Source: Staphylococcus edaphicus (lineage in GTDB: Bacteria; Bacillota; Bacilli; Staphylococcales; Staphylococcaceae). From it: a stretch of DNA of 64,000 nucleotides. Below the pieces are notes generated by a model. The model was not told the origin of the DNA. It worked only from the letters and a program-made list of their open reading frames with translations, and searched no databases. The stretch spans positions 62,001 through 126,000 of the forward strand of contig NZ_MRZN01000001.1 of assembly GCF_002614725.1 (NCBI RefSeq), given 5' to 3'. Below, one piece after another: positions 19,220 through 27,853 of the stretch (position 1 is the stretch's first letter; every line of letters begins with the position of its first letter). The translations under genes were made by a program, and so were the position numbers.

Positions 19220-20253
19220 GTGCATAATAAAAATAATACGATCCTAAATATGATACAAGGCGAGTCAGTTTCGCACACACCAGTATGGTTTATGCGACAA
19301 GCTGGTAGATCTCAGCCAGAATATAGAAAATTAAAAGAAAAATATTCATTATTTGAAATTACGCATCAACCGGAATTGTGTGCCTATGTAACACATCTGC
19401 CAGTGGATAATTACAATACAGATGCAGCAGTTCTTTATAAAGATATCATGACGCCTTTGCAGCCAATAGGGGTAGATGTAGAAATTAAATCTGGTATCGG
19501 TCCAGTTATACACAATCCGATTAAAAATATACAGGATGTTGAAAAACTAGGCCATATTGATCCTAAGCGAGATGTCCCTTATGTGTTGGATACGATTAAA
19601 TTATTAACTAATGAAAAATTAAATGTACCACTTATTGGGTTTACTGGTGCACCTTTTACTCTCGCCAGTTATATGATTGAAGGGGGCCCTTCAAAAATTA
19701 TAATTTTACGAAGGCGATGATGTATAGTGATGAAGCTACATGGTTTGCATTGATGGATCATTTAGTTGAAATGTCAATCACTTATACATCTGCGCAAATT
19801 GAAGCTGGTGCACAAATCATTCAAGTATTTGATTCTTGGGTAGGTGCGTTGAATGTTCAAGACTATCGCTACTATATTAAACCTGCGATGAATAAATTGA
19901 TAAGAGGAATAAAAGCGCAGTATAATGTACCTGTTATTCTATTTGGTGTTGGTGCTAGTCATTTAGCAGAAGAATGGAATTCATTGCCTATCGATGTACT
20001 TGGTTTAGATTGGAGATTGTCTATTAAAGAAGCAAATTCAATGGATATAACGAAGACACTGCAAGGTAATTTAGATCCATCGCTATTATTAGCACCATGG
20101 GAGGTAATTGAACAAAGGCTGAAAGAAATATTAGACCAAGGTATGGTGCATGGTAAACACATTTTCAATTTAGGCCATGGTGTATTCCCAGAGGTTAAGC
20201 CCGAAACATTACAACGTGTAACTACGTTTGTACATGAATACACTGAAAGATAG
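19220..20253 (+). pseudogene. hemE: Uroporphyrinogen decarboxylase, interrupted by a -1 frameshift
   Basis: HemE decarboxylates uroporphyrinogen III to coproporphyrinogen III. The first part (GTG 19220, Shine-Dalgarno GGAGG) carries the N-terminal signature [15 protein letters not shown] and reads in frame to GGPSK at residue 159. It then goes out of frame and stops at 19718-19720. The second part continues the same protein from about 19698 in the next frame ([12 protein letters not shown] expected) to the stop at 20253. Adding one A to the run of five at 19693-19697 restores a full-length protein of about 344 residues. The second frame also has an ATG at 19717 overlapping the first stop as ATGA, so two polypeptides could be made. 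Either a sequencing error or a real lesion; a true null would block haem synthesis. hemH and hemY downstream are intact. Confidence 0.9.
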
Positions 20254-20338
20254 TAAGACATAAATTTTGACTATCAAGAATTACAAATAATTATGTCATA
20301 TACATCTAAAAATTATTATACAAGAGGATGATTTTAAA

Positions 20339-21262
20339 ATGACAAAAACAATAGGCCTATTAGTTATGGCTTATGGAACGCCATATAAAGAAAGTGATAT
20401 AGAAGCTTATTATACAGATATTAGACATGGTAAAAAACCATCAGAAGCGGAATTGCAAGATTTGAAAGATAGATATCAATTTATCGGTGGTTTATCTCCA
20501 TTAGCAGGCACTACAAATAGACAAGCAGAGTCACTTCGTGATGAGTTGAATCAAGCCTATGATGATGTGGAATTCAAACTATATGTTGGTTTGAAACATA
20601 TTCATCCATTTATTGAAGATGCTGTAAAATCGATGTATGAAGATGGTATTGAAGAAGCAGTAACAGTTGTGTTAGCACCGCACTATTCAAGCTTTTCAGT
20701 TGGATCATATAATACACGTGCAGAAAAAGAAGCAGATAAATATGGTATTACGTTTACTCATGTTGAACATTATTACCAACAACCTAAGTTTATTCAATAT
20801 TGGACTGAGAAAATTAATGAAACGTTATCTGATATACCAGAAGATGAGCATGAAGATACAGTACTCATTGTTTCGGCACATAGTTTGCCAAAAGGATTAA
20901 TTGAGAAAAATAACGACCCTTATCCAAATGAACTACATGAAACAGCACAATTATTAAGCAGACATTCAGACATTATTAATGTCGCTGAAGGTTGGCAATC
21001 TGAAGGGAATACAGGTACACCGTGGTTAGGACCAGATGTTCAAGATTTAACTAGAGCATTACACAGTGAACATAAGTATAAACACTTTATTTACACACCA
21101 GTCGGTTTTGTCTGCGAACATTTAGAAGTACTTTACGATAACGATTATGAATGTAAAGTAATTTGTGATGAATTGGGAGTCAATTATTATCGTCCTAAAA
21201 TGCCCGACACAGATCCTCTGTTTATCGGAGCAATTGTTGACGAGATAAAAAATGTTTATTAA
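20339..21262 (+). CDS. hemH: Coproporphyrin III ferrochelatase
   Basis: Inserts iron into coproporphyrin III in the Gram-positive coproporphyrin-dependent haem pathway (also named CpfC). 307 residues. The typical start LLVMAYGTP and catalytic region VSAHSLP (about 180-186, with the conserved His) and the metal-side acid in VGFVCEHLEVLYD are seen. ATG 20339 has AGAGGATG upstream. It lies between hemE and hemY; the 85-base gap after hemE holds no hairpin, so it is probably in the same transcript. Confidence 0.95.
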   Translation: MTKTIGLLVMAYGTPYKESDIEAYYTDIRHGKKPSEAELQDLKDRYQFIGGLSPLAGTTNRQAESLRDELNQAYDDVEFKLYVGLKHIHPFIEDAVKSMYEDGIEEAVTVVLAPHYSSFSVGSYNTRAEKEADKYGITFTHVEHYYQQPKFIQYWTEKINETLSDIPEDEHEDTVLIVSAHSLPKGLIEKNNDPYPNELHETAQLLSRHSDIINVAEGWQSEGNTGTPWLGPDVQDLTRALHSEHKYKHFIYTPVGFVCEHLEVLYDNDYECKVICDELGVNYYRPKMPDTDPLFIGAIVDEIKNVY

Positions 21263-21279
21263 AGGAAGCGTGACTTATT

Positions 21280-22674
21280 TTGACTAAGCATATTGCTATT
21301 ATCGGAGCTGGTATTACAGGTCTATCAAGTGCATATTTTATAAAAAAACAACGACCGGATATTGATGTAACCATATATGAAGCTACAAATCGAACAGGTG
21401 GTAAAATTCAAACCTATAGAAAAGATGGTTATACGATTGAATTAGGGCCAGAATCATATCTAGGACGTAAACAAATTATGACAGATATTGCAAAAGATAT
21501 TGGTTTAGAAGATGAACTAATTACAAATCAAACTGGACAATCCTATATCTATGCGAAAAATAAATTATTTCCCATTCCTGGAGGCTCTATATTAGGTGTT
21601 CCAACAGATATTAAGCCCTTTTTAAAAACGAAATTGATTTCACCGCAAGGAAAGTTACGCGCAGGTTTAGATTTATTTAAAAAGCCAATTCAAATGGAGC
21701 ATGATATATCTGTAGGGGCATTCTTTCGAGAACGACTTGGAGACGAGGTATTAGAAAATTTAATTGAACCTTTAATGGGCGGCATCTATGGTACGAACAT
21801 AGATGATTTAAGTTTAATGTCAACATTTCCTGAATTTAAAGAAAGAGAAGCGCAGTTTGGTAGTTTAATTAAAGGTATGAGATATGAAAAGGGACAACGC
21901 CAGAAACAACACCAATTATATCCTGGAGCGCCAAAAGGTCAATTTAGACAATTTAGACACGGTCTTACGTCTTTTATTGAAAAATTAACTGACTTCGTCA
22001 TAAAACAAGGCGTGCAAATCCATTATAATACACCTATAGAAGATATTATTGTTTCACAAACGAATTATGAAGTTAAAACTGCTAGTGACACACATGTATA
22101 TGATAGCGTACTTGTTACAACACCACATCAAACATTTATGAAATGGTTTGGAAATGATCCAGCGTTTGATTACTTCAAAAATATGGCATCTACAACCGTT
22201 GCAACGGTTGTATTAGCTTTTGATGAACAGCATATTGAAAATACTTATAATGGTACTGGCTTCGTAATAGCTAGAACGAGTCAAACTGATATTACGGCAT
22301 GTACCTGGACGAGCAAAAAATGGCCATTCACTACTCCAGATGGTAAAGTGTTGATACGTGCTTATGTAGGTAAACCTGGAGATACTGTTGTTGATGATCA
22401 CACGGATGATGAACTTGTGGATATTGTGAAACGAGATTTGAATCAAATGATGACATTTAAGGGGGCCCCGGATTTCAGTATTGTGAGCAGGTTACCAAAC
22501 AGTATGCCACAATATCATGTTAATCACATGGAGCATATAAATGCGATACAATCACATATCAAACATAATTATCCAAGATTACGAATAACAGGTGCTTCTT
22601 TTGAAGCGGTTGGTTTGCCAGATTGTATATTACAAGGTGAAAAAGCAGTATCTGAATTATTAAGCGAATTGTAG
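21280..22674 (+). CDS. hemY: Coproporphyrinogen III oxidase (HemY/CgoX)
   Basis: FAD-dependent enzyme oxidising coproporphyrinogen III to coproporphyrin III, 464 residues. The dinucleotide-binding motif is IIGAGITGLSSAYF at the N-terminus followed by an acidic residue in TIYEA. The C-terminal FAD contact is GASFEAVGLPDCI. It starts at TTG, with AAAGGAAG about 12 bases upstream, 18 bases after hemH. It ends the hemEHY operon before an imperfect hairpin near 22722-22780. In older naming this was protoporphyrinogen oxidase. Confidence 0.94.
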   Translation: MTKHIAIIGAGITGLSSAYFIKKQRPDIDVTIYEATNRTGGKIQTYRKDGYTIELGPESYLGRKQIMTDIAKDIGLEDELITNQTGQSYIYAKNKLFPIPGGSILGVPTDIKPFLKTKLISPQGKLRAGLDLFKKPIQMEHDISVGAFFRERLGDEVLENLIEPLMGGIYGTNIDDLSLMSTFPEFKEREAQFGSLIKGMRYEKGQRQKQHQLYPGAPKGQFRQFRHGLTSFIEKLTDFVIKQGVQIHYNTPIEDIIVSQTNYEVKTASDTHVYDSVLVTTPHQTFMKWFGNDPAFDYFKNMASTTVATVVLAFDEQHIENTYNGTGFVIARTSQTDITACTWTSKKWPFTTPDGKVLIRAYVGKPGDTVVDDHTDDELVDIVKRDLNQMMTFKGAPDFSIVSRLPNSMPQYHVNHMEHINAIQSHIKHNYPRLRITGASFEAVGLPDCILQGEKAVSELLSEL

Positions 22675-22721
22675 CATGATTAACTAAGATACTTTGAGTT
22701 TAATTTATAATTGAGCGAAGT

Positions 22722-22780
22722 AAAAAGAGCGAGGGTACGAAATCAAATGAAACTGCGATTTCAAACTCACTCTTTTTTTT
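22722..22780 (+). terminator. Terminator of the hemEHY operon
   Basis: Imperfect hairpin: AAAAAGAGCGAGGGTACGAAATC side pairing in blocks (AAAAAGAG with CTCTTTTT, GAAATC with GATTTC), then a run of T. Confidence 0.65.
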
Positions 22781-22865
22781 ATTTATATCATTTATCTTGC
22801 TTTGAGATTTATGAGATACTATAAAAACGAAGCATAAGATATTATTATTTTGGTGGGGGATATAT

Positions 22866-23423
22866 ATGACAGATATTATTATAGTACATTCTAAACAAGG
22901 AGACTCGAGAAATCACTGGTATGAATGGTTAGCAGATAATCTTACCTTAGAAGGTTATAATGTGACGTTATGTAATATACCAGTCGATGAAAATGATGAA
23001 ATTGAGAATTGGCTAGCTAAGATGAAAAGTCAGATACATATAACGCACTATGAAACATTTTTTGTAACGCATGGCTTTGGTACTTTAGCATCTTTAAAAT
23101 TTATAGAACAAGCAGACATTGATCATATCCAAGGTCTTTTCAGTATTTCAGGTTTTATGGAAGATGCGAAAGCATTTTTAGAAAATGATGAAGGCAAAGT
23201 GTTACACATAGATTATGATAATGTTAAACAAAAAGTTGATGCTTTTTATGGATTATGTGCAAAAAATGATTCGTATATATCACATGAGGAAACAAAAAGG
23301 TTGATGGATACTTTAGATGGCACTTGTAAAGTAACAGAATTTGGTGGCCATTTTATGGAAGATGATGGTTTTACAACTTTCACACGACTACAAAGTAAGA
23401 TGCAGGGAATTATGAGTAAGTAA
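22866..23423 (+). CDS. RBBP9/YdeN-like alpha/beta hydrolase lacking the nucleophile serine
   Basis: 185-residue protein of the RBBP9 (DUF1234/YdeN) serine hydrolase family: IIIVHSKQGDSRNHWYEWL at the N-terminus and a C-terminal catalytic His in FGGHFMEDDGF (His about 162). The acid would be Asp about 135 in AKNDSYIS. At the nucleophile elbow, where the family has H-S-L-G, this protein reads THGFGT: the serine is Gly at residue 70. So a classical hydrolase reaction seems impossible and it may be a binding protein. Monocistronic; strong GGTGGGGG before ATG 22866. Role unknown. Confidence 0.75.
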   Translation: MTDIIIVHSKQGDSRNHWYEWLADNLTLEGYNVTLCNIPVDENDEIENWLAKMKSQIHITHYETFFVTHGFGTLASLKFIEQADIDHIQGLFSISGFMEDAKAFLENDEGKVLHIDYDNVKQKVDAFYGLCAKNDSYISHEETKRLMDTLDGTCKVTEFGGHFMEDDGFTTFTRLQSKMQGIMSK

Positions 23424-23599
23424 AAAGATATTTTCAACCGAATTGAAAAAATAAGATCATGGTGTTTGTTAAGTGATTATTTCAAATGCCATGATACTCA
23501 TATATGTTATGAGGCAATCAAAATTTGTATAAATAAGGAACAAAAAATAAAATATTATTGTTATATTCCGTTTTTACACAAAATATTTTTTGGAACCCA

Positions 23600-23628
23600 T
23601 TGACTATCATGCGAAAAGTTTATATACT
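23600..23628 (+). promoter_or_regulatory. tRNA cluster promoter P1
   Basis: TTGACT (23600-23605), 17-base spacer, TATACT (23623-23628). Close to the sigma-A consensus. A transcript from here would have a leader of about 150 bases before tRNA-fMet. Confidence 0.6.
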
Positions 23629-23725
23629 GATAAAGTCTTAAGTGATACGTGATGTGTAAACATTAATTGTCGCATTTTACTTTTAATTTTTAATTAAGCA
23701 AATGTTAATTAGTTTTAAAAAATTA

Positions 23726-23755
23726 TTGACATTAAGTAAATAATTATGGTATATT
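23726..23755 (+). promoter_or_regulatory. tRNA cluster promoter P2
   Basis: TTGACA (23726-23731), 18-base spacer, extended -10 TGGTATATT ending at 23755. Placed 30 bases before the first tRNA, so it is the more likely main promoter. Confidence 0.7.
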
Positions 23756-23784
23756 AATTGGGTAGGCGTCATTAATAATATTAT

Positions 23785-23858
<74 letters not shown>

Positions 23859-23868
23859 TTTTTAAATA

Positions 23869-23944
23869 GGTCCCGTAGTGTAGCGGTTAACACGCCTGCC
23901 TGTCACGCAGGAGATCGTGGGTTCGAATCCCATCGGGACCGCCA
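23869..23944 (+). tRNA. tRNA-Asp (GUC)
   Basis: Acceptor GGTCCCG pairs with CGGGACC; anticodon loop CTGTCAC. The 3' CCA is encoded (23942-23944). Confidence 0.95.
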
Positions 23945-23953
23945 TTTTATTAT

Positions 23954-24026
23954 GGTTCAGTAGCTCAGTTGGTAGAGCAATGGATTGAAGCTCCATGTGT
24001 CGGCAGTTCGACTCTGTCCTGAACCA
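23954..24026 (+). tRNA. tRNA-Phe (GAA)
   Basis: Acceptor GGTTCAG pairs with CTGAACC; anticodon loop TTGAAGC; T arm GTTCGACT. CCA not encoded. Confidence 0.94.
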
Positions 24027-24045
24027 TTTTTTTAGTTTAAACTTT

Positions 24046-24122
24046 GGCGGTTGTGGCGAAGTGGTTAACGCATCGGATTGTGGTTCCGACATTCGTGGGT
24101 TCGATTCCCATCATCCGCCCCA
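24046..24122 (+). tRNA. tRNA-His (GUG)
   Basis: The extra 5' G (G-1, position 24046) faces C73, the mark of tRNA-His. Anticodon loop TTGTGGT. CCA encoded at 24120-24122. The acceptor stem holds one T-T mismatch (T5-T68). Confidence 0.94.
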
Positions 24123-24135
24123 TAATCGTTAAAGT

Positions 24136-24209
24136 GCGGGTGTAGTTTAATGGCAAAACCTCAGCCTTCCAAGCTGATGTTGTGGGTTCGATTCCCATCA
24201 CCCGCTCCA
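24136..24209 (+). tRNA. tRNA-Gly (UCC)
   Basis: Acceptor GCGGGTG pairs with CACCCGC; anticodon loop CTTCCAA; CCA encoded at 24207-24209. The ordinary T arm GGGTTCGATTCCC suggests a translational tRNA and not one of the cell-wall tRNA-Gly variants. Confidence 0.94.
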
Positions 24210-24219
24210 TTCTAATTAT

Positions 24220-24294
24220 TCCACAGTAGCTCAGTGGTAGAGCTATCGGCTGTTAACCGATCGGTCGTAGGTTCGAGTCCTACCTGTGGAGCCA
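24220..24294 (+). tRNA. tRNA-Asn (GUU)
   Basis: Acceptor TCCACAG pairs with CTGTGGA; anticodon loop CTGTTAA; CCA encoded at 24292-24294. Confidence 0.95.
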
Positions 24295-24298
24295 TTAT

Positions 24299-24370
24299 GG
24301 CCCCGTGGTCAAGCGGTTAAGACACCGCCCTTTCACGGCGGTAACACGGGTTCGAGTCCCGTCGGGGTCA
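24299..24370 (+). tRNA. tRNA-Glu (UUC)
   Basis: Acceptor GGCCCCG pairs with CGGGGTC (one G-T pair); anticodon loop CTTTCAC. CCA not encoded. Begins four bases after tRNA-Asn CCA. This is also the tRNA that feeds haem synthesis by glutamyl-tRNA reductase. Confidence 0.94.
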
Positions 24371-24373
24371 TAC

Positions 24374-24405
24374 AAACAGAAGTGAATTATCGCTTCTGTT
24401 TTTTT
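24374..24405 (+). terminator. Internal terminator between tRNA-Glu and tRNA-Ser
   Basis: AAACAGAAG (24374-24382) with CTTCTGTTT (24393-24401), ten-base loop, then a T run. It sits inside the tRNA array just four bases before tRNA-Ser, so tRNA-Ser may depend on readthrough. Confidence 0.75.
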
Positions 24406-24409
24406 ATAT

Positions 24410-24498
24410 GGAGAGTTGTCCGAGTTGGCCGAAGGAGCACGCCTGGAAAGTGTGTAGGCGCCACAAGCGTCTCGAGGGTTCGAATCCCTCACTCTCCG
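24410..24498 (+). tRNA. tRNA-Ser (GGA)
   Basis: 89 bases with the long variable arm typical of tRNA-Ser; acceptor GGAGAGT pairs with ACTCTCC; anticodon loop CTGGAAA. Last gene of the cluster. Confidence 0.95.
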
Positions 24499-24510
24499 CT
24501 ATTTCGATAT

Positions 24511-24558
24511 ACCTCGTTATACTTCGTTTACTAAAACGTTGATATAACGGGGGTTTTT
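24511..24558 (+). terminator. Terminator of the tRNA cluster
   Basis: CCTCGTTATA pairs with TATAACGGGG (one mismatch), with a second inner helix CGTTT/AAACG, then GGTTTTTAT. It lies directly against the truncated CMD gene. Confidence 0.8.
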
Positions 24559-24585
24559 ATATTTCGATATGTTTTATTTGTAATT

Positions 24586-24936
24586 GAGCGGAAATTACGT
24601 GAATTGGTTAAAATACGTGTTTCTCAAATCAATGGCTGCGCATTCTGTATTGGTATGCATACTGCAGATGCGAGGAAAATGAAAGTTTCAGAAGAAGAGA
24701 TTTATTTATTAAATGCATGGAATGATACAAATATTTATTCTGAAAAAGCTAAATTAGCATTTAAATTAGCAGAAGCAATTACGCATATTTCTAAAAATGG
24801 CGTTCCAGACAGTTTATATAATGAGGTACGTACTGTATATTCAGAAGAGGAGTATACAGATCTTGTACTAATTATAAATCAAATTAATATGTGGAATAGA
24901 CTTTCCATTTCTATGGGTAATCAGTATCATATATAG
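24586..24936 (+). pseudogene. Carboxymuconolactone decarboxylase / AhpD-like protein, 5' end missing
   Basis: Homology to CMD-family peroxidase-like proteins begins abruptly at ERKLRELVKIRVSQINGC and runs to a normal C-terminus. The redox motif CAFCIGMH is intact. Full-length relatives have some 35-40 more residues before this point. Here the upstream DNA is the tRNA-Ser terminator, and the frame is closed by a stop near 24532. The only starts are weak: a TTG at 24604 with no Shine-Dalgarno. So it reads as a remnant fused to the tRNA cluster by a deletion or integration event. A short product from TTG 24604 (110 residues) cannot be ruled out. It is followed by its own terminator. Confidence 0.75.
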
Positions 24937-24950
24937 TGTATTTTAAGCTT

Positions 24951-24985
24951 AAAAGCATTCAACCATCACATTGAATGCTTTTTTA
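24951..24985 (+). terminator. Terminator after the CMD remnant
   Basis: Perfect 12-bp stem AAAAGCATTCAA with TTGAATGCTTTT, eight-base loop, then T run. Confidence 0.88.
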
Positions 24986-25148
24986 TTTTGGGTGTAGTTA
25001 TTGTATCGTTTAAATTTTATATTGTTATTGTCTAGCAGAAAAGTATTGGTTTTTGCATAGTTTATCGGCATACTTATTATCGATGCATACACACTGCTAA
25101 ATAACCCGAAACACGTTATAATAAGTAGTGAGATGGAGGAATGACACA

Positions 25149-26531
25149 GTGGATTTTTGGTTGAAACAGCAAGCGAAACAAAATGGAGAATGTGTATTTG
25201 TTGATGATGGCGAACACCAAATAACATTTGAATCTATGTATGATGATGCTTCAAAACTTGCATGGTCATTACAACAGTTGAACAGAAAGAGAATAGGCTT
25301 TTATATAGATAATACAATAGAGGCTGTATTGCTAGTTAATGCAGCATGGATTGCAGGTATAGAAATTGCCATGGTAAATACTCGTTTAACTAAGCATGAA
25401 ATGATAGCACAAATGGACTCTATTAATGTAGATACCGTCATTGCAATGAACGAGCTTGAATTAGAACATGTTCGTGTTTTGAAATTTGATGAATTACAAG
25501 CAATTAACAATAATAAAAAATTTGAAGGTTCATTTTCGCTAGAACGTATAGCATCGATAATGTTCACATCAGGTACAACAGGTCCGCAAAAAGCAGTACC
25601 CCAAACATTCAATAATCATTTAGCGAGTGCGGTTGGTTGTAAAGAGAGTTTGGGTTTTGATAAGCAGACCAAGTGGCTATCGGTATTACCTATATATCAT
25701 ATTTCTGGATTAAGTGTTGTGTTACGTGCCTTAATTGAAGGATTCACTTTGAGAATCGCATCTAAATTTGATACAGATAAAATGCTTGATATTATAAAGA
25801 ATGAGGCGCCAACACATGTTTCGTTAGTACCCCAAACATTAAAATGGTTAATGGATGGAGGTTTGCATCAACCATTTTATATTGAGAAAATTTTACTGGG
25901 TGGTGCAAAATTATCACGCAGTTTAATCACACAAGCTTTAGAATATCATTTGCCTATATATAATTCCTTTGGTATGACCGAGACGTGTTCACAATTTTTA
26001 ACAGCGACGCCTGACATGCTTTTGCATCGTTTTGATACCGTAGGGAAACCAAGTAATGATGTTCAAATAAAAATAAAAGACCCAAATGAAGCAGGTCACG
26101 GTGAGTTGTTAATAAAAGGTGCTAATGTGATGGATGGTTATCTTTATCCTAAAAATAAACGGGATACATTTGAAAATGGATATTTTAAAACGGGTGACAT
26201 AGCGAAGATAGATGAAGCAGGTTACGTGATGATATATGATCGTCGTAAAGATTTAATTATTAGTGGTGGTGAAAATATCTACCCGTACCAAATTGAAACT
26301 GTGGCCAAACTACATCCAAATATTGAAGATGCGATGTGTATAGGCGTTGAAGATGAAACATGGGGAGCAGTGCCATATCTATATTATGTTGCAAATGAAG
26401 TTATAACAGAAGCACACTTAACTACATTTTTTGAAAAAAAGTTGGCAAAATTTAAAATTCCTAAGCAATTTCAACGTGTACCTACATTACCATATACATC
26501 TACTGGTAAGCTTCAAAGAACGCGTTTATAG
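25149..26531 (+). CDS. menE: o-Succinylbenzoate--CoA ligase
   Basis: Activates o-succinylbenzoate to its CoA ester in menaquinone synthesis. ANL-family enzyme of 460 residues. The AMP-binding P-loop is [16 protein letters not shown] (about 140-155), with NSFGMTET (about 277-284), the hinge [17 protein letters not shown] and a C-terminal Lys in TSTGKLQR. I choose GTG 25149 (MDFWLKQQ), with GGAGG about 11 bases upstream; a longer frame from 25128 has no homology. menC follows after 19 bases, so they form an operon. Confidence 0.94.
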   Translation: MDFWLKQQAKQNGECVFVDDGEHQITFESMYDDASKLAWSLQQLNRKRIGFYIDNTIEAVLLVNAAWIAGIEIAMVNTRLTKHEMIAQMDSINVDTVIAMNELELEHVRVLKFDELQAINNNKKFEGSFSLERIASIMFTSGTTGPQKAVPQTFNNHLASAVGCKESLGFDKQTKWLSVLPIYHISGLSVVLRALIEGFTLRIASKFDTDKMLDIIKNEAPTHVSLVPQTLKWLMDGGLHQPFYIEKILLGGAKLSRSLITQALEYHLPIYNSFGMTETCSQFLTATPDMLLHRFDTVGKPSNDVQIKIKDPNEAGHGELLIKGANVMDGYLYPKNKRDTFENGYFKTGDIAKIDEAGYVMIYDRRKDLIISGGENIYPYQIETVAKLHPNIEDAMCIGVEDETWGAVPYLYYVANEVITEAHLTTFFEKKLAKFKIPKQFQRVPTLPYTSTGKLQRTRL

Positions 26532-26550
26532 TCTTAACAAAGGAGAATAT

Positions 26551-27555
26551 ATGAAAATAGTTGATATGCATTTGTATGATTACCAGGCTGAATTTAAGGC
26601 ACCTGTGATTACACCTAAAATAAAAATGGATACACGGCGAGCCTTATTTATTGAATTGATAACTGATAAAGGACAATCATATTTTGGAGAATGTAACGCT
26701 TTTGAAACGAATTGGTACGCGAATGAAACAATAAGCGATGTTATACGTGTTTCAAAATTATGGTTTAATCAACACCAACTGCAGTCATTTGATACATTTT
26801 CTGAAGTACAAAACGCATTAAATCACTTATCAAATTATCCAGCAACACGCAGTATGATTGTGATGGCTTGCTATCAAATGTTCTATGACTTAAATGCTTT
26901 TAAAGTTCCTTATGGGGCAACTATAAATGGTATGACCCCCAAAACTTATCACCAATTGGTTCAAACGCAACCACAGCGTGTTAAGATTAAATGGAATAAG
27001 AACATTATAGATGACGTTGAAAATGTTGCGAAACTTTCTTTTCAACCAAAAATTGTAATTGATGCAAACGAAAGCTTAACTAAAGCAGATTGTGATAAAT
27101 TATCAATACTTCATAAATACCAATTATCGTATGTTGAAGAACCTTTTAGTTCGCTGGAGCTTTTAAGTCATTTTGAGAAAAATGAATTTCCTCCCATTGC
27201 GATTGATGAAAAAGCAAAATCTGAACAATCCATTTTACAGGCTATTAACGAGTATGGTATTGATATCGTAGTTCTAAAACCGTTTAGGTTAGGTGGAATT
27301 GATAAGGTGATGGATTTGATAAAAATACTCAAAGCAAAAGATATAAAAATAGTTGTTGGCGGTATGTATGAATATGGATTAAGTAGATATTTTACAGCGA
27401 TGTTAGCACAATTTGCGGATTTTCCAAGTGATATTACGCCAGAAGGTTATTACTATGATTCTGACGTAATTAATAAAGCGGGTGAATTAAAAGGAGGCTC
27501 AATATATTTTGAGCCTCCAAAAGTGAATAGCAAGATATTGAATCATATTTGCTAG
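26551..27555 (+). CDS. menC: o-Succinylbenzoate synthase
   Basis: Enolase-superfamily dehydratase that forms o-succinylbenzoate for menaquinone. 334 residues from ATG 26551, which has AAAGGAG upstream; the frame extends earlier into menE but without homology. Catalytic and metal residues appear as VKIKWN (Lys), IDANES (Asp), VEEPF (Glu), IDEKA (Asp) and VLKPFRLGG (Lys). The last codons overlap the convergent yidD stop by four bases. Its 3' part also holds the hairpin that appears to end yidD transcription. Confidence 0.93.
   Translation: MKIVDMHLYDYQAEFKAPVITPKIKMDTRRALFIELITDKGQSYFGECNAFETNWYANETISDVIRVSKLWFNQHQLQSFDTFSEVQNALNHLSNYPATRSMIVMACYQMFYDLNAFKVPYGATINGMTPKTYHQLVQTQPQRVKIKWNKNIIDDVENVAKLSFQPKIVIDANESLTKADCDKLSILHKYQLSYVEEPFSSLELLSHFEKNEFPPIAIDEKAKSEQSILQAINEYGIDIVVLKPFRLGGIDKVMDLIKILKAKDIKIVVGGMYEYGLSRYFTAMLAQFADFPSDITPEGYYYDSDVINKAGELKGGSIYFEPPKVNSKILNHIC
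27493..27518 (-). terminator. yidD terminator placed inside menC
   Basis: Perfect 10-bp stem GGAGGCTCAA / TTGAGCCTCC with a six-base loop. On the minus strand it is followed by TTTT, and it lies 34 bases past the yidD stop. All of it is menC coding sequence. No T run follows on the plus strand. Confidence 0.7.
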
Positions 27556-27794
27556 TGATTTTTATTATTATGGTCTTTTTTCTTTAGAGGAACTGGATCG
27601 AAACCACCCTTATGGAGTGGATGACACTTTGAAATCCTTTTCACACCTAACCAGGTACCTTTAAAAGCGCCATATACGTGTATAGCTTCTCGTGTGTATT
27701 CTGAACAAGTTGGATAAAAACGACAAGTTGCAGGGGTTAATGGTGATATAAAACGTTGATATATACGGATAAGTCCTAGAAATATAGTTTTCAT
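27552..27794 (-). CDS. yidD: Membrane protein insertion efficiency factor YidD
   Basis: Small protein of 80 residues that assists YidC/Oxa1-type membrane insertion. The family signature is complete: [20 protein letters not shown] followed by [11 protein letters not shown] and a C-terminal [13 protein letters not shown]. Three conserved cysteines are present. Start ATG 27794 with GGAGGC upstream. Convergent with menC, overlapping it by four bases. Confidence 0.94.
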   Translation of the reverse strand: MKTIFLGLIRIYQRFISPLTPATCRFYPTCSEYTREAIHVYGAFKGTWLGVKRISKCHPLHKGGFDPVPLKKKDHNNKNH

Positions 27795-27853
27795 AATTTT
27801 GCCTCCAACAAAAATCTTAGCATAGATAGTTTAACATAATAAGTGGAAGAGTG

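Larger units (their letters stand above)
23424..23784. other. Intergenic region upstream of the tRNA cluster
   Basis: 361 AT-rich bases without a gene. ATCATGG near 23455 and CCATGAT near 23490 form a distant inverted repeat that may end the hydrolase transcript. Two promoters for the tRNA cluster lie in the second half. No rRNA gene is present. Confidence 0.45.

Noticed and set aside
23862..24534. Frames over the tRNA cluster
   Set aside because: These translate tRNA genes on either strand and are not genes.
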